64,000 nt of DNA, taken from positions 139,787 to 203,786 of the forward strand of contig ML976658.1 in the NCBI GenBank assembly GCA_010015655.1. Direction: 5' to 3'. Both the position numbers and the translations under genes were made by a program. This DNA is from Bimuria novae-zelandiae CBS 107.79 (lineage: Eukaryota > Ascomycota > Dothideomycetes > Pleosporales > Didymosphaeriaceae). The notes beneath the pieces are model-generated. The model worked only from the letters and a program-made list of their open reading frames with translations, had not been told where the DNA came from and did not search any database. Shown here one piece after another: positions 46,342-57,647 of the stretch (position 1 is the first letter of the stretch; each line of letters begins with the position of its first letter).

Positions 46342-48513
46342 CTAGCTATCTATATATGAAGTTGCATACAGAAATACCCTCTGGTTGTTGAGTAATCGGT
46401 GTTGAGGTGTCGCGCGTCTGGGTGGGGTGCGCGGATGACTGGTGTGCGCGGATGACTGGTGGAACACGTTATCGTTTGGATCTGACTAAGCAACCTTGTT
46501 GATTTGATTGTGCTGTACACACCTTCGATACCAACGCCCCAGTGACAAGCGTGAGCTATCACTACACCCTCTCCCGTCCTACCAAGTACTCCTGCCCGAG
46601 AACCTAACAGAAGCTTAACGTTGCGGCTACGCCGCGTAGTCTTAGGTAGAGCTACTAATAAAGTACTTAAGGCGTCTATAGTAACTATAGCGTTAACTAT
46701 ACGTTTTTAATACTTAATACTTATATAAATAGCTGCGATGTCTTTCTCTTACCCTTTCGGGTGAATTGTATAGCTTTTTCCACATTACGAGCCTCCTTTT
46801 CGCAAGCCGGCTCTGCTGCCTTCTTAGCCCTCTTCTTCTCCCTAGCTAGCTTGGCTCCCTCCCGCGCCACACGCTTCTCCACTGTAATTTTTTCCTTAAC
46901 TTAGCTATCTTAGCTTTTTAAAGTCTCTACTTCTTTTTTTTCTTTTTTATAAACTAACGTACATAAGCCTACCTAACTTTATTTAATAATTAGAAGACTA
47001 CCCTACTATAACACTCTTAATATTATTAAACATTTAAAAGCTTACCTTTTTTTTGTTGTAAGCGCTTCTCTTAATTTAGTATTTTTATAATAGAGTAGCT
47101 AAATATTAGTAAAAATATAATAAAGTAAATAACTAAGCTTTTGCGTGTTCTTCCTACTCTATTACTTTATAGCTTATATAAGGTAATTTAGTTTACGCTA
47201 GTTATTACTACTAAGTACTAAGTAAAAGCTCTCTTATAATCCCTAATTATTATTTTAAGTGGTTTTTTTTTAAATCTTTTAAGTATAACCTCTAGGTTAA
47301 AAAGTAATATACTAGTAGCTTTAAAAGACTTAGGATTATCTCCTCTTTAAAAAAAAAAGCTTATTTAGGCCTTTTAGAATAGGGGGAAGACGTTGCCTAT
47401 TTTAATTAAAAATAGGCCTTAGCTCTTTTAAAGGTAAATTATACGCTTAGCTAAGTAGGCTAATAAAAAAGTCCTAAAAGTATTGTATTAAGTAGCTAAA
47501 GCGTAGAAGTTAAATAAAGGGGTAAGATAGCTAGTAGTATCTTATTTTAATTATAATAGTTAATAAAATCTATAGTAACGTAAGCTCTATAGCTATTAGG
47601 GGTAAATAATTAGTAAGATTATTAAGCTTTTACCTTAGTATAGCGATTAAACATCTACTTAAGCTAAGTAAGGTTAATATTATTATTTATCTAGCCTAAA
47701 ATTAACAACCTAATAAAGACTTAGTATTCTCTTCTTTAGATATTATCTACCTAGCTTAATTATATACCATTTAAGCAGACTAATAGAAAAATTTTGATAG
47801 TAAAACTAATTTATTAGTGTACACGCACGCTGGAAAGGTAATGTATTTATAAAAGCTATTTTAAAAAGCTACTATAACTTTCTTTTCTTTTATATTTGCC
47901 TTCTAAACACTTATATTAATTTACTAATAATACTAATTAAGTAGCCCCTTTTGTCTCCATTATACGTATAATAACGTTTAATATTGTATTCCTTAAATTG
48001 TTACTTAGGAAGCTAAAATATAGGCAATATTTATTACTTAAGTTAGATTTTTAATAATTACTATTTAAACTAGCTACCTATTAAGAGATAAGATAAATAC
48101 TATATTAATTAATAAACTATATAATCTAGCTCTCGCTTACTAGCTTCTTAGCTATTATTAACGCGAAATTTTATATTTTTATAAGTAGTAAGTAATGCGC
48201 CGTAAGCCTTTTTATATAAATAGTAAGCTCTTACTCTTACTAGGAAATAAGTTTCTATTAGTTAAACCTTATAGTAGTATATAATATTTAAATTACTTAG
48301 TTCTTTAATAATAGCATGCTTTAATTAACGCTATACTTACTAGCCACTTTAGTATAAAAAAATTCTTTAGGCTTTAGTAATTCTATTTCTTTAATTATAG
48401 CCTTAATTAAGCTTACATTAGTAGCATTATAGCACGTTAAAAGTTAGGGTTATTTGTGTTGCGTGGGGCGTTGACTGAATCCGGGCGTTAAGTGCACAGA
48501 CACGTTAATCCTA

Positions 48514-50595
48514 CCGTGTCTTGGCAGTCAGTGCGCAACATCACTCAATGCGCAACCCTAACATGATCGCGACGTTAATAATATAAGGCTATAGAGCTCT
48601 ATACAAAAGCTATTATCACGAGATTTTTTAGTGGAGAGGTTTTCTAGGTCTGTAGATAATTACTAGCAACTTAGATTATAGATATCTACTTAGTATTCTA
48701 ACTAGATAGCTACTGCGCGATACTAGCGTTAGTAAAGTAGATATTATTATATTAACGCGTATAGGTGCTAGCATGAATTTCTTTCTCTTTATAACTTTAG
48801 AAATAGCTTTTAAGGCTCACTAACCTCCCTTTTTAGTAATCTAATAATATCTTTAAAGTTATTATTAAGTTTTATAAGCCTATTAATAAAAATATTACTT
48901 AGTAGCTTATTTAGCTTTTTCCTTATCGCGCATATTTTTAGCTACTACCTATATAATATATCTTTTTTAAACAAATAAGCTTTAAGCTATTTATTAGCAT
49001 TTTATATTTTTTATTATTAACTTTTTTAAAGTTATAATTATTACTTTTTAGTTTTTTATTAACTAAGAAAATTATGCGCTTTTTATATTTAAGTAGGTAA
49101 TAAAAAATCGCTTTTTTATACTACGTTTTAGGTTACTCTAAAGTTAGAGTCTTACCCTTTATTTAACGCAAATTTTTTTTAAAAAACTTTTTAAAGCCTT
49201 TTAAAGACCCTTATTCTCGTGCTTTAGAAGTTACTTTTATATAAAAATTAAATATATTATTTAGCTAAGCTTACACGACTCTTAAATTATAATATTTTTA
49301 ATAATAAAGCGTAATAATTACTTTATTATACGCTAATCTAATGCGCTAAGTACTATTATAAAGCTTTTTTATAACTTTACCTTTAAAAAGGACTTCTTAT
49401 TAAATTACTTAAGAATAGATATAGAATCTAGTAGTAAGATACTTATATACTTAAAGGCATTAATAATAAATTATAGCGTAGCTAACGTAGTCTAGGTGTT
49501 CTAAAAAAGTGTAAAGAAGTTTTTTTAGTAACTATTAATAGTTTTTGGCTTTTATAAAGATAGGCATTAAGCTTATTAGAGCAGGTAATAAAAAGAGACT
49601 AAATATATATATCTTAAAAGGCTATAATATATGCGTTAAACAAAAAGGAAATATAGTTAAAAGGATCTTATTTCAGTTATAATAATTAATAAAATCTATA
49701 GCAGCGTAAGATCTATAGCTTTTAAGAATTAAAAGATAGTGTATTTATTAAGCCTATTTGGCTTTTTCTCTTATATAATAATTAAATACGTATTAAAGCT
49801 ATTAAAAGCCTATCTCGTTATTTAATTAGCTGAAGCGAAATAAGGTAATAAAAACTTATAATATTAAAGATTAATTTTTTTTTACTTAGCTTAATTATAG
49901 GCTCCTAGCGTTAAATTAATAAATTAATAATACATTAATAGTAGATCTATTAGCGTATATATACATAATAATTAAAATTTACTTACGGCTACTATCTTAT
50001 ATAAATTACTTTACTTAGTAACTCTTATACAGGGGCCTATTAAAAATTCTTTTTAAGTAGCTAGTAATACTAAGGAGGATGCCTTTCTTATCTATATTAT
50101 AATAATAATAAAACTTAATACTATACTTCGCGATTTTCTTATATAAAAGCTTAAAATAAAGTTTATGTGTTACCTCTAAATTAGCGCTATAGTAATTACT
50201 AGTAATTCTAATTATTTAGCGTAATTTTAAGGCGTTTTCATTACGCTTAATAAGGCAATTAACTTAAGATATACTTACGTCCTTTAAAGTAATACAGGAC
50301 ATAAAGTTCTAGAGTTACTTTTCTTATTATTGGCTAAGTATATAGCGCGTAGTATTAGTAATTATACGCGCCTACGTGATGCGTTAGTGCCTACGTATTA
50401 ATATAGAATATATAACGCTAAATTATTTTATAATTTTATTATATAATAAATTTTATTTTTATTTTTATAATTCAATTACTAGTATCGCGGCGTTAATTAG
50501 GTCTATATTAGTGAAGTTGTGGCGCGTTAAAGTAGGTGCACGATCACGCGGGGTTGCGCATTAAGTGATGTTGTGCACTGACTGCCGAGACACGG
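48514..50595 (-). mobile_element. E2: pogo-like transposon, second of the train
   Basis: Left end ccgtgtcttggcagtcagtg, right end (reversed) ccgtgtctcggcagtcagtg; TA at 48512-48513 and 50596-50597. Only ATCC separates its left TA from the TA of E1. The box TGCGCAAC repeats with a 17-bp period in the left end. Very strongly RIP-mutated; no transposase motif is readable with confidence. A minus-strand gene is suggested by agttgtggcgcg near 50515, resembling the leader of E4. Confidence 0.82.
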
Positions 50596-50597
50596 TA

Positions 50598-52714
50598 CCA
50601 AATCTTGGTAGCTTATGCCGCACCTTAGCTTATGCCGCACCTACCTATAATTAATACTAACTTTAACCCCTTATATCTCTACTAATATAGATTTAATTAA
50701 GGCCGCGATTACAGTAATTAAATTATAAAAACTAAGAAAATCTTTTTTATATAAAAAAGTTATAAAAGATTGTAGTATTATAAAATCTATACTATAGCGC
50801 TAGTACTAAGGCCTTACAGCGTCGCGCGAAGACGGATACGCTAAATAATATAACTTTAGTTATAAAGAGGAGATAGAGCTCTTATAATATATTAAAATAC
50901 TTACTAAACAGGGCCTGCTACCTATACGCTAGATAATTAAAAGCTTTACTTTTATAATAGCTTATAGAGAGGTCTTTATTACCTACATTAATTAATTTAC
51001 TACTAAAAATAAAGAATTCTTAATATCTTAATAGACTACTAGCATTAATTATAATCGCTACGTAACTAATTCCCTATATAAATATAAGCTCTACTTTAAC
51101 CTCCTACATAATAAAATTAGCTAGTATTAGATAGAGGCTTATTATATATATAATATAAATAAAAAAGGCTTCCTAATTGGTATCCTGTCTAGGTCAAAGA
51201 GGATATTCAATCGCCCTCTATAGGAGGCACATACTGTACGGCAGGCCATCCAGGATGGATCCCGTGATTGGATATCCCTGATTGCAGGTATCTGTGCAGA
51301 TAGGAGCTGCCTTGACCCAGCCCTAATCTATCCATCCACCGCTGGCAATATACTAGATACCTGGGTTGAGGATATTGACCCTGCCAAGCTATCTACCTTT
51401 GTCACCTCATCTAATTCTGGCTAGAACAACAATTAGATAGGGCTAGTATAGTTAGAGAGGGTATTTAATCGCCTTACTAAGGAGAAAGCTTAATAATTAT
51501 ATTAATTATTAATTCTTAATAGCTATAGATCCTATATTACTATAGATTTTATTAACTATTATAACTGTAATAGGATCTTGCTAGCTATCTATCTACCCTA
51601 TATAACCTATACGCTATAGCCTCTTAATATATTTATATTTAAGCCTCTATTAACAGCGTATTTAAACAAGCTTACTTTATTTATTAACACTAGCCAGGGG
51701 CTTATTGCTATAACTATAAAGCACTTTTATTAACTTTTCTAAAAAGCCTAAATTAATATAATAAGGCCTTAATTAATCCTTAGTGCCTTTAAAGCTACCA
51801 GTATATAACTACTTAATCTATAAAGGATTCTTAATTAATTCTATTAATTAATACTATCTAATTAAAATATACTTAATAATAATATTTTAGCCCTTAGCGC
51901 GTCTAATTAGCGTAAAATTAATTAACTTCTAAAGGCTGTTATTAGTATAGGAGGTAATAGTTAGGCTAAGAAGCTAAGTTAAATTGTATACTATATTACT
52001 ATCTAAAAATAGCTCCTAAATAAGGAGAATAAGTACCTATAAGAAGTCTTACTTACTAAGAAACGCCGCTCTAAAAAAGACAGGTCTTTACCCCTTAATT
52101 AGTGCTATAGTAAAGTAATATTTTAGTTTTTTAGTAAAGTATAGAGGGCACGTAATCTTTAATACTAACTTAATTAAAAAAAGGAGTAAAAGGAGCGTTA
52201 AAAAGCTAATTAAATAAAGGCCTATAGGGCTAATTAACTACTTAAGGCTTAATTAGATAAGAAAAAATATATTATTTAAATAGCTAATAAAGAGGCGCGT
52301 AGGCGCTAGAAGGCTAATATAGCTATATAAAGACGCCTTAATTAATAGGCCCGTAGGGCCTAAAAATAATACTAATAATTAATTAAAATAGCTTAATTAG
52401 CTTCTAAGATACCTTTTATACCTTATAAGTAAATTATTAGGCGTATAAAAGTACCTAGTAGAGCTATAGAGGTAGTAGAGGCTATATTATTAGTATTAAT
52501 ATTATTAACCCGCAGAGGCTGCTAAATTAGAACACTAAGTAAATATTAATAAGCTAAGTAGATAGTATAAATTTATAGCCCTAATTACCCTTAACCCTAA
52601 GAGATCTCGTGATAATAGCACGTTTTAGTGTATCTATAGTATAAAGTTGCTGGCCGATTAAGCTTGTTGGGGTGCGGCATGAGCTGAGGTGCGGCACAAG
52701 CTGCCAAGATTCGG
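50598..52714 (+). mobile_element. E3: pogo-like transposon, third of the train, sharing TA with E2 and E4
   Basis: Left end ccaaatcttggtagcttatg, right end (reversed) ccgaatcttggcagcttgtg. Its left TA (50596-50597) is the right TA of E2, and its right TA (52715-52716) is the left TA of E4. The end box AGCTTATGCCGCACCT repeats with a 17-bp period. The plus-strand transposase is RIP-mutated except in one patch at 51175-51425: GFLIGILSRSKRIFNRPL, QAIQDGSRDWISLIAGICAD, ALIYPST, DTWVEDIDPAKLSTFVTSSN, close to the same part of E5. Confidence 0.87.
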
Positions 52715-52716
52715 TA

Positions 52717-54825
52717 ACGTGCACGGACAGCTCATGCCCGGAGACACCTCGTGCCCCGCCGAACACCATATCCACCACTTCAAAAGTGAGGCTACTGAGC
52801 CACGTACAATAGCTATTATCATGAGATTTTCTAGTGAAGCACTATATCGACTCTTGCAATTAATTTAAACTAATTATATTTACTTAAGAGCTTAATGTTG
52901 CGGCTACGTGATATAACTTTAGGTAGAGTAGTAAATAGCTTATTTTAAGCTTAAATACTAGCGTAAGCAGCGCTAGCGCGTTTTTAACACTTATTACTTA
53001 ATAAGATTACTTGCAAGGCTAGTTACTTGCGTTTTTAAGCTTATTAGATAGCTTTTTTTTAGTATTAAGCTTTAATTTTACGCGCGCGTTTAGCTGCTTT
53101 CTTAGCTTACTTAACCTCCCTTATCTCTTTAAGCCTCTACCTCTCTACACGCTTCTCTTTAAGCTTAACTTAACGCTATAGTTAAGCCTTCTTACGCTAC
53201 TTCTTAGCCTATGCTTTTTAGAGTTTCTCCTCTGTCTTATCTCGCTCTTGTACTACTTCTCTAGCTCGAGCCTTACGTAGCTTGCGAGGAGACTAGTGGA
53301 TAGCGCTATTATAATATTCCTAGCGCTATTAAAGGTTAAGAGCTTTACCCTTTTTTTTATACTTTTTTTTGTGTTAAAGAGCCTCCTTTAAGCCCTTATT
53401 CTTATGCTTTAAAAGCTTATTCTAAACAGAGAGATAGTAAACGCTTAAACGTAGCTTTCTTACCTTATACTAATAGCTATTAGTAATAGTAGCTTAAACT
53501 AATCGATCTATCTTTCTTTAATTATAATTAGAGAGCCCTAATAATAAGCTTCTCTTAGCTTCTGGCGTGCTAGCAAATCTACGGAGGATAACGTTGGCAT
53601 CTATAGGCCAGATCCTAGTAGCTTCGAAGGCCTTTAATATGAGGCTCTCCGTGAAGGAGGATATCCAGGCGCTCTAAAAGAGTAGGAAGAAGTCTTCTTT
53701 CTTAATTAGAATAAGACCTTAAGCCTTATAGAGATAGTTGGTGAGCTTATTAGAGTAAGCTTAAGAGAGAGGCTTAAATAGTACTACGTTAAGCGGCTAG
53801 AGCGTATAAGTTAAATAAGGGGGAAGGATTATAAGGAGGATCCTATGGCGATTATAGTAGTCGATAAACTCTATCGTGACATGAGATCTATAGCTATTAA
53901 GGATAAGCAATTGCTATCTCCTTAATTACTACTTTATATAGCGATTAAACACCTGCTCTAGCTAAGCTAGGCCTATGTCGTCGTTTAACTAGCCTATTAA
54001 AGATAATAAGATAAAGACCTTATGTTCTCTTGCCTTAATATCCTCTACCTAACTTAATTATATAGCTCCTTTTTTAGCTACGTAAATAAGGCTTAGAGGT
54101 AGCGAGCTCCTATTAGCGTAGTAGTAGGCTAGGAGTATTAGGAACTTACGTGATCTATCTTAAAGAGATACTTAAACCTCCTTCTTCTCCTATTAACGCT
54201 TGCTAAATATCCTCTTACTTCTGCCTATTAAGCTAATTAAGAAGCCCTTCTTATCCATATTGTATATATCTCGAGCCTTAAGGTGATATTCAGTGATCTT
54301 TCAATGCAGTAGCTCGAAATAGAGACGGTATTTTAACTTAGAATTAGCCAGGTGGCGAACACGATCCATGGCGGTGGTCCACTTTAAGATTATATAGATC
54401 TAGTGTCTAGTAATAAAGCGAGAAACCTATTGATTGCTTAGCTACTAATAGGCTATTTTAGATAAGAAATTCCTAATTATCTCTCTTATAGGAGGAAGGC
54501 CTTTCTCTATAAGCTTTATAATATATTATATAAGCTCTAGCTCTTGTTATTAGTCGAGAGCTTGTTAATTTAAGTATCTATCCTCCTAAGACGCTGTTAC
54601 GCCTCTCTACCTTCGCCCTAGCATTAAGCGGTTAACCTTGTATTTCTTAGTAACTTCCCTTAACGTAAAGTGTTCTCTTAGATTACGCGATTTCAAATCT
54701 TTAATTGCATCGTCGATAGGTGCCATGGCTGTAGCGTTATAGTCTGTTGAAGTTGTGGTGTTGAGACGCGGCTTGGTGTTCGGCGGGGCACGAGGTGTCT
54801 CCGGGCATGAGCTGTCCGTGCACGT
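52717..54825 (-). mobile_element. E4: pogo-like transposon with a perfect 52-bp inverted repeat
   Basis: The first 52 bases (acgtgcacggacagctcatg...) are the exact reverse complement of the last 52, although the interior is RIP-mutated. TA at 52715-52716 (shared with E3) and 54826-54827 (shared with E5). The boxes CTCATGCCC and CTCGTGCCC are 17 bp apart. The transposase is on the minus strand, starting at about 54725 with MAPIDDAIKDLKSRNLREHF and TLREVTKKYKVNRLMLGRR, a psq-type helix-turn-helix; the basic C-terminal coil is at about 53300-53050. A less mutated stretch lies at 53560-53900. Confidence 0.9.
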
Positions 54826-54827
54826 TA

Positions 54828-56940
54828 ACATGCCCGTGCGCGTGATGAGCCACTTCGCGTGATGGGCCACCCACGCCAAAACACTCAAACTTCACAACCT
54901 TATAACTCTACCATTATGGCTCTAATTAACGACGCGCTTGCAGATCTAATGTTGCTAAGCCCTAGCGAACAGTTTTTGTACCGAAAAGTAGCTAAAAAGT
55001 ATGGTGTTTCTCGCTTAACTTTGATGCGAAGGCACCATGCTACAACATAGCCACACGCATTAAAGATTATTAACTAATAAAAGCTTGCTCTACAACAAGA
55101 GGCAGAGCTTATTAAATATATAGAAGGACTCACAGCACGTCACCTACCACCTACAAGAGAGATGATACGAAATTTCGCGTCAACAATAGCCAAGGAGCCA
55201 GTAAGCGAGAGCTAGGTTACGCGCTTCATCAATCGGCACAGCATCTATCTTACCTCGCGATGGGCAACTGGTATGGACAGCAATCGCCACCAAGCCGACT
55301 CAGGGGATAAATACAGCCTGTATTTTAATATCCTAGGTGATAAAATCAAGGAATATGGTATTGAGCCTCGTCACACGTACAATATGGATGAGAAAGGCTT
55401 CCTTATCGGTATCATTGGCCGATCGAAACGAGTGTTCAGCAGACGTATGTGGGAGAAGAAGGAGGTTAGAGCATCTCTACAAGATGGCTCTCGCGAATGG
55501 ATTACCCTCCTAGCATGCGTGTGCGCTGATGGATCAGCCTTGCCGCCAAGCCTTATCTACCAGTCTACCAACAAGGACATCCAATCAAGCTGGGTTAAGG
55601 ATATCGAGGCAGGAAAGCATAGCGTACACGTCTCCTCTTCACCCTCAGGCTGGACAAACAACGATATCGGCCTTGCCTGGCTTGAGCAGGTGTTTGATCG
55701 CTACACTAAGGCAAAAGCTCGACGATCCTACCGACTTCTTATCCTTGACGGCCATAGATCTCATGTTACTATAGATTTTATCGACTATTGCGACAGGAAT
55801 AGGATCCTCCTAGCCATACTTCCTCCTCACTCGACGCATACGCTTTAGCCACTTAATGTGGTGCTCTTCAAGCCTCTCTCATCAGCCTACTCCGCTGAGC
55901 TCACGACCTACCTCTAAAAGAGCCAAGACCTAGTCCTAATCAAAAAAGGAAACTTCTTCCCTCTCTTCTAGAAGGCCTAGGCAAGCTCCCTTCAGGAGGA
56001 GACGATTCTCAAGTCTTTTGAGGCTACTAGCATATCACCTTTCAACCCAGAGGTTATACTCAAAAGATTTGCCAAAACCACCCAAGATGAGCAGGAATCA
56101 CGAGAGAGCTCTACGTCAGTACTCAGTGGATCTGACTGGCGTAAATTAGATCGCCTCGTACGAGCTGCAGTAGAGAATCAGGCCAGTAAAGACGCGCAGA
56201 AGCTCAGCCGCTCACTTCACCACATCTCAGTTCAAAATAAGCTACTTCACCACGAGATCAACGGGCTTAAGGAGGCACTACTAGTTAAGAAGAAGCATAA
56301 GAAGAAGGGCAAGCGTCTTGACCTTCAGCAGCGTTAAGAGTACCATGGGGGAGCAGTCCTCTGGTCACCGAGGAAGGTCAGGGAGGCTCGTGTACGCCAG
56401 TCTGTGAAGGAGCAAGAGGAAAAGGAGCAAAAGCTTCGAAAAGCAGAGACAGCTGAGTTAAGGAAGGCAGCTAAGCTGTACAAGGAGAAAATTGCAGAGG
56501 AGAAGCGTGTGGGGCGGGAGGCCGCCAAGGTAGCTAGGGAGAAGGAGAGGGCTGAGAAGGCAGCAGAGCGCGCTCGCCAGAAAGAGGCTCGTGACGCAGC
56601 AAAAGCTCTACAATCTACCCAGAAGGGTAAGAGAAAAGCCTCGCAGCCACCTACACAAAGTAACAAGCGCTAGAAACGTGTGGTTGACGCTGTAGCTACT
56701 AAGGAAGCCTTAGGTGCCGTATTAGCAGCTCCACCCAAGACCACGCGGCGCGGTCGCAACGTTAAGCTTCCAAGTAAATATAAATAGCACAGGTTAATTG
56801 CAAGTATTAATATAGTACTTCTATAAAGAAATCTCGTGATAATAGCTACTGTGTGTAGCTCTACAGCCTCGTTTCTCGTAGAGATGTTTTGGTGTTGGTG
56901 GCCCATCACGCGAAGTGGCTCATCACGCGCACGGACACGT
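54828..56940 (+). mobile_element. E5: pogo-like transposon, last of the train, least mutated
   Basis: Left end acatgcccgtgcgcgtgatg, right end (reversed) acgtgtccgtgcgcgtgatg; TA at 54826-54827 (shared with E4) and 56941-56942. The box GCGTGATGRGCCAC repeats with a 17-bp period at both ends. The transposase frame runs almost end to end with ten stops. Confidence 0.92.
54916..56787 (+). pseudogene. Pogo-type DD35D transposase of E5, RIP-inactivated
   Basis: One frame of 624 codons including the stop, from MALINDALADLMLLSPSEQF to KLPSKYK, broken by ten TAA/TAG codons (for example at 55048, after HSIYLT-region frames, at 55846, and before the tail). N-terminal helix-turn-helix: LYRKVAKKYGVSRLTLMRRH. 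Catalytic core: YNMDEKGFLIG (first Asp), LLILDGHRSHV (second Asp), then LPPHSTHTL-stop-PLNVVLFKPL, where the third catalytic Asp (normally QPLDV) reads Asn, exactly 35 residues after the second. That G-to-A change and the stops are the RIP spectrum. The C-terminal 100 residues are a basic Lys/Glu/Ala coiled coil (EEKRVGREAAKVAREKERAE), shared with E1. Confidence 0.9.
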
Positions 56941-56942
56941 TA

Positions 56943-57647
56943 TAGCAAGCTCTTACTATGACCGAGCTCGCTTCGAGAATATGATTCCTCCCATCCGCGT
57001 GAGATTTTGGATACTTTTTTCACGCCGAACTGGACTCAAATGCAACTTAGGGATGCTGTTCATCTATAGTACATAAGTAACCTTAGAAGTCTTCAAATAT
57101 TGCGAGCTTTCAAACTACGTCTGCACACGTTTAAGAGACCGCGGGAGACAGCAATCGTGAGATCCACTTCTCCTGTTTTGCCGGCTTTCGCCCTCCCACC
57201 AAGGCAAATCGAACGAAGGTCCAGAATGCGGCTAGCCCGGTTACCGACTTCCTTGGCACAATGGGCGAGATTACCACGAGTACGTCCAAGGTGTGAGATC
57301 GTCGATTGCGACCCGCACAGGTACTGAAATCCCTTACATTAGGAACTCGGCCTTGTATCCTCGGTTGGCTATCGCTGAATTACCTGCTGTAGGGAGTTAG
57401 CTAAAGGATCTTGTTCCTAGAGCAGCTATGCCGCGGACGCGCCTGCATGCATGCGACGGCCTGGTATTCCATCAATTCCTACAATCCTCGTATTCACCTC
57501 CAACATCAGAAATAAAACCCCAGTAGGCGGCAATGCCCCTGGGATGAATCAAAATGCGAATTCTCTGTCATGCATATATAACCGCTAATTTGGATCAGCG
57601 ATTCCTTTCTTCGCCCGTCGTTGTTCCCTGCACATAGGCACGTTACG
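56943..57647. other. Intergenic region right of the train
   Basis: Normal composition from 56943 (tagcaagctcttactatgac). No gene recognised; the last 150 bases are the promoter and leader of the tyrosinase pseudogene. Confidence 0.45.

Larger units (their letters stand above)
44634..46469 (+). mobile_element. E1n: pogo/Fot1-like transposon nested in the solo LTR, not RIP-mutated
   Basis: Ends are acgtgttccaccagtcatcc (left) and its exact reverse (right), with TA at 44632-44633 and 46470-46471. The end box CCAGTCATCCGCGCA occurs twice, 17 bp apart, at both ends. The visible sequence has normal composition and an open transposase frame, so this is the youngest of the insertions. 810 internal bases are undetermined (44859-45668), which is what an assembler does with a multicopy element. 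Confidence 0.92.
44338..46609. repeat. Solo LTR (about 434 bp) inside E1, itself split by E1n; target duplication GAAGC
   Basis: Starts tgttaggatctgaacatgta and ends gcccgagaacctaaca, so TGTTAGG and CCTAACA are inverted. The 5-bp duplication GAAGC is perfect at 44333-44337 and 46610-46614. E1n interrupts it at 44634-46469. A TATA-like tatgtatataggaacg lies at about 44573. The left half contains a 19-bp minisatellite. Not RIP-mutated, unlike E1 on both sides. Confidence 0.9.
44165..48505 (-). mobile_element. E1: pogo-like transposon, first of the train, carrying a solo LTR
   Basis: Left end acgtgtccgtgcactcaacg, right end (reversed) acgtgtctgtgcacttaacg; TA at 44163-44164 and 48506-48507. Without the inserted solo LTR it is about 2.06 kb. 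The transposase is on the minus strand; only its basic C-terminal coiled region survives clearly (46735-46900: KRVAREGAKLAREKKRAKKA and KALQ-like KAIQFTRKGKRKTS), matching the C-terminus of E5. End boxes AACGCCC repeat with a 17-bp period. Otherwise strongly RIP-mutated. Confidence 0.88.
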
